Source: Clostridiales bacterium (GTDB taxonomy: Bacteria > Bacillota > Clostridia > Oscillospirales > Oscillospiraceae). From it: a stretch of DNA of 64,000 nucleotides. The notes under the pieces are model-generated. The model saw nothing but the letters and a program-made list of their open reading frames with translations, made no database searches and was not told where the DNA came from. The stretch is from positions 1-64,000 of the forward strand of contig DXYV01000005.1 of the NCBI GenBank assembly GCA_019415645.1, read 5' to 3'. Positions within the stretch are counted from its first letter, which is position 1. Every line of letters begins with the position of its first letter. Position numbers and translations under genes: made by a program. This document shows, one piece after another, positions 43,847 through 50,904 of the stretch.

Positions 43847-44956
43847 ATGGCAGAATACAGAGTATTGGCGATCAATCCCGGCTCCACGTCCACCAAGATC
43901 GCGGTGTTCGAGGGCGAAACCGAAGTGTTCAAGAAGAACGTCACCCATGATGCCGACGAGCTGGCGAAGTACGCCACCGTGGCCGATCAGCTGGACTACC
44001 GGGTGGAGACCATCCTGGCCGTCTGCAAGGAGCAGGGCGTGGACCTGTCCACCTGCGACGCTTTCGTGGGCCGCGGCGGCGGTCTGAATTCCTGCGCCGG
44101 CGGCACCTATGCCGTCAACGCCAAGATGCTGGAGCACGCCCGCCGGGGCGGCGGCAACCATCCCGCGGCTCTGGGCAGCCAGATCGCTCAGAAGTTTGCC
44201 GAGCAGTATGGCAAGAAAGCCTTTATCGTCAATCCCCCCGATGTGGACGAGTTCCAGGATGTGGCCCGGGTCACCGGCCTGCACGATGTGTTCCGCACGG
44301 TCTCCATCCACGCGCTGAACCAGAAGGAGACCGCCATCCGGGTGGCGAAGGATCTGGGCAAGACCTATGAGACCTCCAACTTTATCGTCTGCCACATTGG
44401 CGGCGGCGTCTCCGTCACCGCCCACCGGCAGGGTAAGATGGTGGATTCCAACGGCATTATCAACGGCGAGGGCCCCATGGCGCCCACCCGTTCCGGCGCG
44501 CTGCCTGCCGTGCCCCTGATCGACCTGTGCTTCTCCGGCAAGTACACCCGGGACGAGATGTATAAGCGCATCACCAAGTCCGGCGGCTTTGTGGATCACC
44601 TGGGCACCTCCGAGGCCATTGAGGTGGGCGAGCGGGCCAAGGCGGGCGACAAGTACGCCGAGCTGGTGTATCACGCCTTCTGGTATCAGATCGTGAAGGA
44701 GATCGGCGCTATGGCCGCCGTGCTGGCCGGCAAGGTGGACGCCATCATCCTCACCGGCGGCATCTCCCACGACAAGGACCTGTGCGCCTACATCCAGGAG
44801 ATGTGTAGCTTTATCGCCCCTGTGGAGGTCCGTGCCGGCGAGTTTGAGATGGAAGCGCTGGCCGCCGGCGCCTGCCGCGTGCTCAACGGCGAAGAAGAGG
44901 CGAAGGTCTACACCGGTGAGAAGGTATTTACCGACTTCGAGTATCTGAAGCAGTAA
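43847..44956 (+). CDS. buk: butyrate kinase (first copy)
   Basis: This 369-residue ASKHA-fold kinase makes butyrate and ATP from butyryl phosphate in butyrate fermentation. The N-terminus YRVLAINPGSTSTKIAVFEG, with FIVCHIGGGVSVTAHRQGKM and ILTGGISHDKDLCAYIQE, matches butyrate kinase (IPR011245-type) rather than acetate kinase in length and motifs. The start follows GGAGG. A second, related kinase lies 140 bp downstream. No phosphate butyryltransferase gene (ptb) is in the window. A branched-chain fatty-acid kinase activity is also possible. Confidence 0.92.
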   Translation: MAEYRVLAINPGSTSTKIAVFEGETEVFKKNVTHDADELAKYATVADQLDYRVETILAVCKEQGVDLSTCDAFVGRGGGLNSCAGGTYAVNAKMLEHARRGGGNHPAALGSQIAQKFAEQYGKKAFIVNPPDVDEFQDVARVTGLHDVFRTVSIHALNQKETAIRVAKDLGKTYETSNFIVCHIGGGVSVTAHRQGKMVDSNGIINGEGPMAPTRSGALPAVPLIDLCFSGKYTRDEMYKRITKSGGFVDHLGTSEAIEVGERAKAGDKYAELVYHAFWYQIVKEIGAMAAVLAGKVDAIILTGGISHDKDLCAYIQEMCSFIAPVEVRAGEFEMEALAAGACRVLNGEEEAKVYTGEKVFTDFEYLKQ

Positions 44957-45023
44957 GACCGGGCCCCGGCGCGGCCTGACGCGTGGGGCAGCCGTAAACT
45001 GGAAAATTTCATAACAGGATTCG

Positions 45024-45055
45024 CAGAAGGGCGTCTCATGTGAGACGCCCTTCTG
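45024..45055. other. hairpin between the two butyrate kinase genes
   Basis: CAGAAGGGCGTCTCA (45024-45038) pairs perfectly with TGAGACGCCCTTCTG (45041-45055). No T-run follows, so it probably stabilises or processes the mRNA, or weakly attenuates the second gene. Confidence 0.5.
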
Positions 45056-45095
45056 ACATATAAAAACAAATTTCCATTAGAGAGGAGTATGCTAC

Positions 45096-46211
45096 ATGAA
45101 ATCGTACAAGATCTTTGCGCTGAATCCGGGTTCTACTTCCACAAAGCTGGCCATGTTTGAGGATGACAAGCCTCTGTTTATCACCAAGGCGGTCCACACG
45201 GCGGATGAGCTGGCCAAGTACCCCAAGATCAAGGACCAGTTCGCGTACCGCCGGGATACGATTCTGAAAGCGGTGGAAGAGCAGGGCGCCACACTGGAGG
45301 GCGTGGACTGCTTCGTGGCCCGCTGCGGCGGCGTACAGCCCTGTGTGGGCGGCGTATACGAGGTGACGGACAAGGTCATTGAGGACTGCTTCTCCGGCTA
45401 CACCGTCCATCCCGCCATTCTGGGCGGACCGCTGGCCGATGCCTTCCGTAAGGAATTCGGCGGCGTAGCCTTCTTTCTCAATCCCCCCGATACCGATGAA
45501 TTTGAGGATGTAGCCCGTGTCACTGGCCTGCATGACGTGTATCGCACCAGCAACGTCCATATGCTCAACCAGAAGGAGACTGCCATCCGGGCAGCGGCCG
45601 AGCTGGGCAAAAAGTACGAGGAGTGCAACTTTGTGGTGGCCCATATCGGCGGCGGCGTCTCTGTGTCCGCCCATAAGAAGGGACGCGTGGTGGACTCCAA
45701 CTCCATCATCATGGGCGAGGGACCCATGACCCCCACCCGGGCGGGCGCGCTGCCGGCCATTCCCTTTATGGATCTGTGTTATTCCGGCAAGTGGACCCGG
45801 GATGAGATGTATGACCGGCTGATCAAATCCGGCGGCTTTGTGGACCTGCTGGGCACCTCTGAGGCCACCGATGTGACGGCGATGATCGCGAAGGGCGACA
45901 AGTATGCCGAGCTGGTCTATGACGCGTTTATTTATCAGATCGGCAAAACCATCGGTGCGATGGCTTCGGTGCTCCATTTTGACGTGGACGCCATCCTGCT
46001 GGGCGGCGGTATCGTCCACGACAAGCGGGTCGTGACGGGCCTGGCGGAGATGTGCGGCAAGATTGCGCCCATCCGCGCCTATCCCGGCGAGTTCGAGATG
46101 GAAGCCCTGGCGGCGGGCGCGCTGCGGGCACTGCGCGGCGAGGAGCCAGTCAAGAGCTACACGGGCGTGCCGGTGTTCCAGGGCTTTGCGGAGAAGTATC
46201 CCCGCGCCTGA
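45096..46211 (+). CDS. buk: butyrate kinase (second copy)
   Basis: This 371-residue paralogue of the upstream kinase has IFALNPGSTSTKLAMFEDDK, VVAHIGGGVSVSAHKKGRVV and ILLGGGIVHDKRVV. The two proteins are clearly diverged (for example ARCGGVQPC against GRGGGLNSC), so this is an old duplication with possible difference in acyl preference. The start follows AGAGGAG. The last 108 coding bases are copied again downstream (46362-46473). A terminator at 46493-46520 ends the unit. Confidence 0.92.
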   Translation: MKSYKIFALNPGSTSTKLAMFEDDKPLFITKAVHTADELAKYPKIKDQFAYRRDTILKAVEEQGATLEGVDCFVARCGGVQPCVGGVYEVTDKVIEDCFSGYTVHPAILGGPLADAFRKEFGGVAFFLNPPDTDEFEDVARVTGLHDVYRTSNVHMLNQKETAIRAAAELGKKYEECNFVVAHIGGGVSVSAHKKGRVVDSNSIIMGEGPMTPTRAGALPAIPFMDLCYSGKWTRDEMYDRLIKSGGFVDLLGTSEATDVTAMIAKGDKYAELVYDAFIYQIGKTIGAMASVLHFDVDAILLGGGIVHDKRVVTGLAEMCGKIAPIRAYPGEFEMEALAAGALRALRGEEPVKSYTGVPVFQGFAEKYPRA

Positions 46212-46361
46212 GCCAGGGCTTCCATGGGGCCCCGGCCTAAGCCGGGGCGGCCTCTGGCCGTACAAGCGTTTTGCAGAGCAAAACCTTGGCGGAGGGCGAA
46301 TTGATTTCGCCCGAGCAGAGAGAAAAGGAGGGGTCCCCGCGCGGCTGGCCGCGTGGGGAGG

Positions 46362-46473
46362 GCCCTGGCGGCGGGCGCGCTGCGGGCGCTGCGCGGCGAG
46401 GAGCCAGTCAAGACCTACACGGGCGTGCCGGTGTTCCAGGGCTTTACGGAGAAGTATCCCCGCGCCTGAGCCA
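46362..46473 (+). pseudogene. duplicated 3' fragment of the second butyrate kinase
   Basis: Bases 46362-46473 repeat 46104-46215 with only three mismatches in 112 positions. They re-encode ALAAGALRALRGEEPVK and the rest of the C-terminus, ending YPRA-stop. There is no start codon or promoter, so it is a remnant. The 146 bp between the copies (46216-46361) contain several hairpins (for example TCCCCGCGCGGC/GCCGCGTGGGGA at 46334-46359). Confidence 0.9.
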
Positions 46474-46492
46474 AAACAAAAATTTGAAGCAG

Positions 46493-46520
46493 AAAAACGG
46501 ACGCAGCCGCGTCCGTTTTT
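46493..46520 (+). terminator. terminator of the butyrate kinase unit
   Basis: AAAAACGGACGC (46493-46504) pairs with GCGTCCGTTTTT (46509-46520) around AGCC, giving a 12-bp stem ending in a T-run. Confidence 0.93.
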
Positions 46521-46578
46521 CGTTGCACAGGTTCCGGGAAAACAGGAAAAACGCCCTGAAGTTACCAGAAAAAACACC

Positions 46579-46607
46579 GCATAGAACGAACGCGGCGGCT
46601 CAAACTA
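46579..46607 (+). promoter_or_regulatory. sigma-G-type forespore promoter of the spore-protein gene
   Basis: GCATA (46579-46583) matches the sigma-G -35 box (GCATR), and CAAACTA (46601-46607) matches CATAMTA at six of seven positions. The spacer is 17 bp. This fits forespore-specific expression of the SASP gene 53 bp downstream. Confidence 0.65.
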
Positions 46608-46659
46608 TGCTTGGATTTTCAATCCGAGATTTTTTCAACAACAAAAGGAGAAAAGGATT

Positions 46660-46923
46660 ATGTCTAGCAAGAGTTCGAATAATCTGGTCGTCCCCAATGC
46701 CCGCGAGGCCATGGATAAGTTTAAGATGGAGGCTGCCAGCGAGGTCGGCGTGAACCTGAAGCAGGGCTACAACGGCGATCTGACTTCCCGTCAGGCCGGC
46801 TCCGTTGGCGGCCAGATGGTCAAGAAGATGAGTCCCGTACGAACTGCGAGTTTCAAACGGGCTGACCGAACAGCACTGGGGCATGAAGTTGAAGTAAGAT
46901 ACATAGCAACAATCACCGCTTGA
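46660..46923 (+). CDS. alpha/beta-type small acid-soluble spore protein with aberrant C-terminus
   Basis: Residues 1-57 are a normal alpha/beta SASP: SSKSSNNLVVPNAREAMDKF, then MEAASEVGVNLKQGYNGDLT and SRQAGSVGGQMVKKM. Such proteins coat DNA in the spore and protect it from UV and heat. After KKM, where family members continue with a short acidic/amide tail, residues 58-87 (SPVRTASFKRADRTALGHEV onward) show no SASP similarity. Base composition drops at the same point. The gene therefore seems truncated and fused by an insertion or deletion at about 46830. The DNA-binding core is largely intact, so the product may still work. Confidence 0.85.
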   Translation: MSSKSSNNLVVPNAREAMDKFKMEAASEVGVNLKQGYNGDLTSRQAGSVGGQMVKKMSPVRTASFKRADRTALGHEVEVRYIATITA

Positions 46924-46929
46924 GGGAAA

Positions 46930-46975
46930 CGCAAAACTCTCGTCTGACGATAATCTGTCGGACGAGAGTTTTGCG
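46930..46975. terminator. long hairpin at the end of the SASP gene
   Basis: CGCAAAACTCTCGTC (46930-46944) pairs with GACGAGAGTTTTGCG (46961-46975), and pairing can extend inward by four to five further pairs with one wobble. The stem contains AAAA/TTTT but has no separate T-run, so termination is likely but not certain. The 130-bp gap to the ygjP gene otherwise shows nothing clear. Confidence 0.6.
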
Positions 46976-47053
46976 CAATTTCGGCGCTCGCAGGTATAGA
47001 TATGATTCATGTAAGATAGTTTGTGAAAGGTGAAAAGATAGGGAAAACCTTGA

Positions 47054-47767
47054 TTACTCAAGTTGGCTTGGTAGATAGTCAAGGGTGCTATCATTCAGTC
47101 GACGTTTGTGTTCTCTCCAATATGGCATATATTGGTCTAAGATCGCCGTGAATTCAGGACCATGGTTATGAACTTTCAAGTGCGCAAGTTCATGTAAGAT
47201 TACATATTCTAAACATTCAATCGGTTTTTTTGCTAATTGAAGGTTTAGCCAAATTTTCTTACTGGTAGGGTTACAGGTTCCCCATTTGGTCGTCATATAT
47301 TTGCTTTGCCAACTGCTACAGTAAAGCCCCGTAGTTTTCTCCCACTTGGGAAGATATTTCGCCACTTCCTGCTTCAAGAGGTTGCGGTACCATTCATTTA
47401 CGAAGCTTTCTCTCTGCGTTGGACTGCTTTCTTTTCTAACCGTCAGAATAGCCTTGTCACCCGAAAGTGTGAGAACATTGCCTTTGTAGCTGTATTCCAC
47501 TTGAAGAAAGTACTGCTTACCCCAAACATATAATGTTTCCCCGGACACATACTGCCGCTCGCTTTGACGCGGCTGCTGTTGAAACTTCTCCTGTTGTTTT
47601 TTGATCCAGCCGAGTTTTGTCCGAACGAACATCGTAATTGCTTCATCCGTCAGTTGCGTAGGTGCTGATACACGAACCCTGCCGTCCGGTGGAAGCACAG
47701 AGAGATGCATATTTTTAATATTTTTTCTGACAACTTCCACAGGAATATTGGAAATAACTATTTGCAT
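47054..47767 (-). CDS. YgjP-like zinc metallopeptidase (DUF45/M48-type)
   Basis: This 237-residue protein has HELAHLKVHNHGPEF with the HExxH zinc site at H192-H196 and a further His nearby, as in the YgjP/SprT-like DUF45 group. The KYMTTKWGTCNPTSKKIWLN segment is a conserved family block. These proteins commonly lie next to type I hsdR genes, but their role is unsettled; regulated proteolysis of HsdR is one hypothesis. The ATG overlaps the hsdR stop (TGATG), so translation is coupled. It is the last gene of the R-M operon. Confidence 0.85.
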   Translation of the reverse strand: MQIVISNIPVEVVRKNIKNMHLSVLPPDGRVRVSAPTQLTDEAITMFVRTKLGWIKKQQEKFQQQPRQSERQYVSGETLYVWGKQYFLQVEYSYKGNVLTLSGDKAILTVRKESSPTQRESFVNEWYRNLLKQEVAKYLPKWEKTTGLYCSSWQSKYMTTKWGTCNPTSKKIWLNLQLAKKPIECLEYVILHELAHLKVHNHGPEFTAILDQYMPYWREHKRRLNDSTLDYLPSQLE

Positions 47768-50700
47768 CAGTACTCCTCTTGTTCCACAACAATTTGATAA
47801 ATTCGCTCTACTTCGCTATCGTCATTCAAAAGTTGATAGAGCGCTCGCTTGATTTTATTTGCCTTAACCGGATTATTTCGGAAACCATCGAGCCGCGCCT
47901 TGACAATGGCTTTGTGCAGCTTCAAGGCAGTCGCCTCATCTTCTCCGCAATTATCATAGAGCGCCCGCAGTGCGCCATTGGAACGAATACTCTCAGGGTA
48001 CTTTGTGTTCTCCTCGGGCTTTGCAACATTTTTCGCCAGTTCCATGTATGTGTCCAGCAGCTGCCCGTAGGCAATCACTCCGCGGCGGCGGTCAAGTATC
48101 AACTGCTCCAGGATTTCAGACATTTTTGCGTAATAAGCAGGATTGATGACCATTCGCTCAACAACCTTTTTGCGGATGTTGTTCTCAATGGTTTCTGCCG
48201 CACTCTCCTGCTCGCCTTTTTGCTCGCTCTTCAGCTTATCTTCCTGCGAGATGATGAAATCAAGCAGGGTAAAGTCATCCATGCTGCCGATCTTTTGCGA
48301 CTCGCTGGCTGAGATGTAGTTGTCAATCAGATACCGCATACCTGGTTCGTAGGCTTTCAGATCAATAAAATCGCCGCTGGCTCTACCAATCGTGTCACGC
48401 AGGTTTACATAGAACGCAACCCTGTCGTCCAATGCACCTTGCTCGGAAACGGTATACCCCAAATCCGTCATGCGAGGCTTCAATTCCGCAAAAGCGCGAA
48501 TCAAACGTCCGACGAGCTTGTACAGTTTCTCGCGAATGCGGGCAAAGGCTTCGTCCTGATTTTCGTCGCGACCACTTTCACCACAGAAATAGTGAATATA
48601 GTCGAGCTCTTTTCTGGGCAATTCGACGCCCTCGCAAAGCTCGTCCAATTCCTCCAGGGTATCAACGAAATACTTTTTCGCTTCTGTAGCTCTATCTTTC
48701 AAAAGCCCATCGACATCCTCGGCATCATAGCTTTCAAAGGCACCGGCGGTATACTTGTTCATGGCATCCGCCAAGTCTCCGAACAGTTCCTTGTAATCTA
48801 CAATATAGCCAAAGTCTTTGCTCTCGCCATCCAGACGATTGACTCGGCAGATTGCCTGGAACAGGCCATGGTCATGCATCGCCTTGTCGATGTAGAGGTA
48901 GGTACAGCTGGGGGCATCGAAACCGGTAAGCAGCTTGTCAACTACGATCAGCAGTTTCATGTTTGCAGGTTCGTCCACAAACTTGCGTTTTGCTTCCGCT
49001 TCAAAAGCTTCTACTTTTTTGGCAATCTGTGTCTTGTCCTCCGACGGGTCAACGCCAATCATTTTCAGATAAGTGCTGTATTTTTCAAATGTTTCGGTTT
49101 CTTCCTCGTCGCTGACAGTATCCGTCCTTAAATCTCCGGCTTGCGGCGTATAAGAAGAAATAACCGCGCATCTCCGGAAACCCTTGCTTTGGAAAATTTC
49201 ATAGTATCGGCATGCCGAATACACAGAACCGGCCACAAGGATAGCATTTCCGTTTCCATCCATCAGTCGTGCCTTGGTGGCAAAATCAAAGATGATATCA
49301 TTGGCGATTTGCTCCAACCGGGAGCGAGAGGAGAAAATCTTTTGCAGATTCCCCCAATAAGCTTTGAGTTTTGCTTTTGCTCTGGGGGCCAGACCGACGG
49401 TTTTCGCCTCAAACCATGCATCGATTCTGTCCTGAGAGGTCATGCCCTGGGGCACATCTCTGGCCTCGTACCGCAGATCCAGCACAACGCCATCTCGAAC
49501 ACCTTCGTTGAACTTGTAGGTATGGATATATCCGCCGAAGGTTTCCAGACTGGTCTTTTTGTCCTTCTTCAAAAGCGGTGTGCCCGTGAAACCGATAAAG
49601 ATGGCATCGGGAAGGATTGCCTTCATAGCCTCGTGAAGTTTGCCGGACTGAGTGCGGTGACACTCATCTACAAAAACTACGATATCACCCTTGGCAGAAA
49701 AATCCTTGGGCAAAGCGTTTTTCAAATCTTCGATGTATTTTTCGTAATCTGTTTCCGAGCTGTCGCTGCCACGCTTTCCAAATTTATGTACCAGAGAGCA
49801 CAGAAGCCGGTCATCGAAAGCGTTCAGGTGTTCAAGCAGATCTTTTCCGCTCTTAGTGCGGACGATATTCTCATCCACACCCTTGTAATTCTTTTCAATT
49901 TGCTCATCCAATTCCTCGCGGTCGGTAACGACCAATACACGCGCATTGGGATTGTTCTCCAAAATCCACTTAGAGAACCACACCATGGTCAGACTCTTGC
50001 CGCTGCCCTGGGTATGCCAGACGATACCGCCGCGCTTCTTGTCCGTCAAACGGTGCTGCGCCCGTTTAATGGCATAGTACTGATTATAGCGGCAGACCTT
50101 TTTGATGCCCTTATCGAAGATTACAAAGTTGTGGATCAGATCAAGGAAACGCTTTTTGTAAAACAGAGCAAAAAGCTGTTTTTCCAACTTGCCGGGAATC
50201 CCCTCGCAGTATTCCTCAACCTCGATGTCCACAATATCGCGTTCCGTCTGATGCTCGGTAAAGCCGTCGTCTTTCCATTCCAGATAGTGCTTCTCCGGGG
50301 TAAGGAGCGTACCATAGCGCAAGCCCTCGCTGTCGTTCCCGGCCATACAGAACTGAATGGTCGTAAAGAAATCTTCGATGAAGTTCGATTTTTGATTGGT
50401 CAGATTCTGACGGATGCCGTTGGACACGGACACGCTGCTCTTTTTCAATTCGATTACCGCAAGTGCAATACCATTCACATAGATAACAACATCCGGACGC
50501 TTGGTGTTGTTGCTGACAACAGTGACTTCTTCCGCAATATAGAAGTCATTTTTACTGACATCTTCAAAGTCAATAAAATATACCGTCTTAGGGGACTGCT
50601 CCACGGACTCCTTGACCTTGGCTCCGTATTTCAGCAGGCTATAGACCTCTTTGTTGGCATGGTACAGACCCTGCTGCAGATTGGTAGAGGTCTTCACCAA

Positions 50701-50892
50701 CGCATCCACGGCATTGGCTGCAAGCTTTTCGGAGTAGCCCTGTTTCAACAGCCAGGCATGCAGCCGCTCCTGCATGATGTTACGGTTTTCACTGTCATGC
50801 AGGTTCCCCAGATATGTATAGTGCAGCTTGTCCCGAAAAAATTTGACCACACGGTTTTGCGTTTTGCGCTCGCTGTCACCAATGTTGGGCAT
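47767..50892 (-). CDS. hsdR: type I restriction enzyme, R (motor/nuclease) subunit
   Basis: This 1041-residue protein translocates and cuts unmodified DNA. The PD-(D/E)xK nuclease motif is near the N-terminus (D134 in RPDVVIYVNG, E148 and K150 in IELKK). The SF2 motor has Walker A GSGKS (296-300), DECH (409-412) and later helicase motifs (LLIVVDKLLTGFDAPSCTYL, QAICRVNR). It follows the PIN-transmembrane gene by 12 bp and overlaps ygjP. Domain order and length are complete, so it looks functional. Confidence 0.96.
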   Translation of the reverse strand: MPNIGDSERKTQNRVVKFFRDKLHYTYLGNLHDSENRNIMQERLHAWLLKQGYSEKLAANAVDALVKTSTNLQQGLYHANKEVYSLLKYGAKVKESVEQSPKTVYFIDFEDVSKNDFYIAEEVTVVSNNTKRPDVVIYVNGIALAVIELKKSSVSVSNGIRQNLTNQKSNFIEDFFTTIQFCMAGNDSEGLRYGTLLTPEKHYLEWKDDGFTEHQTERDIVDIEVEEYCEGIPGKLEKQLFALFYKKRFLDLIHNFVIFDKGIKKVCRYNQYYAIKRAQHRLTDKKRGGIVWHTQGSGKSLTMVWFSKWILENNPNARVLVVTDREELDEQIEKNYKGVDENIVRTKSGKDLLEHLNAFDDRLLCSLVHKFGKRGSDSSETDYEKYIEDLKNALPKDFSAKGDIVVFVDECHRTQSGKLHEAMKAILPDAIFIGFTGTPLLKKDKKTSLETFGGYIHTYKFNEGVRDGVVLDLRYEARDVPQGMTSQDRIDAWFEAKTVGLAPRAKAKLKAYWGNLQKIFSSRSRLEQIANDIIFDFATKARLMDGNGNAILVAGSVYSACRYYEIFQSKGFRRCAVISSYTPQAGDLRTDTVSDEEETETFEKYSTYLKMIGVDPSEDKTQIAKKVEAFEAEAKRKFVDEPANMKLLIVVDKLLTGFDAPSCTYLYIDKAMHDHGLFQAICRVNRLDGESKDFGYIVDYKELFGDLADAMNKYTAGAFESYDAEDVDGLLKDRATEAKKYFVDTLEELDELCEGVELPRKELDYIHYFCGESGRDENQDEAFARIREKLYKLVGRLIRAFAELKPRMTDLGYTVSEQGALDDRVAFYVNLRDTIGRASGDFIDLKAYEPGMRYLIDNYISASESQKIGSMDDFTLLDFIISQEDKLKSEQKGEQESAAETIENNIRKKVVERMVINPAYYAKMSEILEQLILDRRRGVIAYGQLLDTYMELAKNVAKPEENTKYPESIRSNGALRALYDNCGEDEATALKLHKAIVKARLDGFRNNPVKANKIKRALYQLLNDDSEVERIYQIVVEQEEY

Positions 50893-50904
50893 TCTGTCAC
50901 CTTC

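Noticed and set aside
46600..47094. A 164-codon minus-strand frame opposite the SASP gene
   Set aside because: Antisense to a clearly conserved spore protein and across the hairpin at 46930-46975; no start signal.
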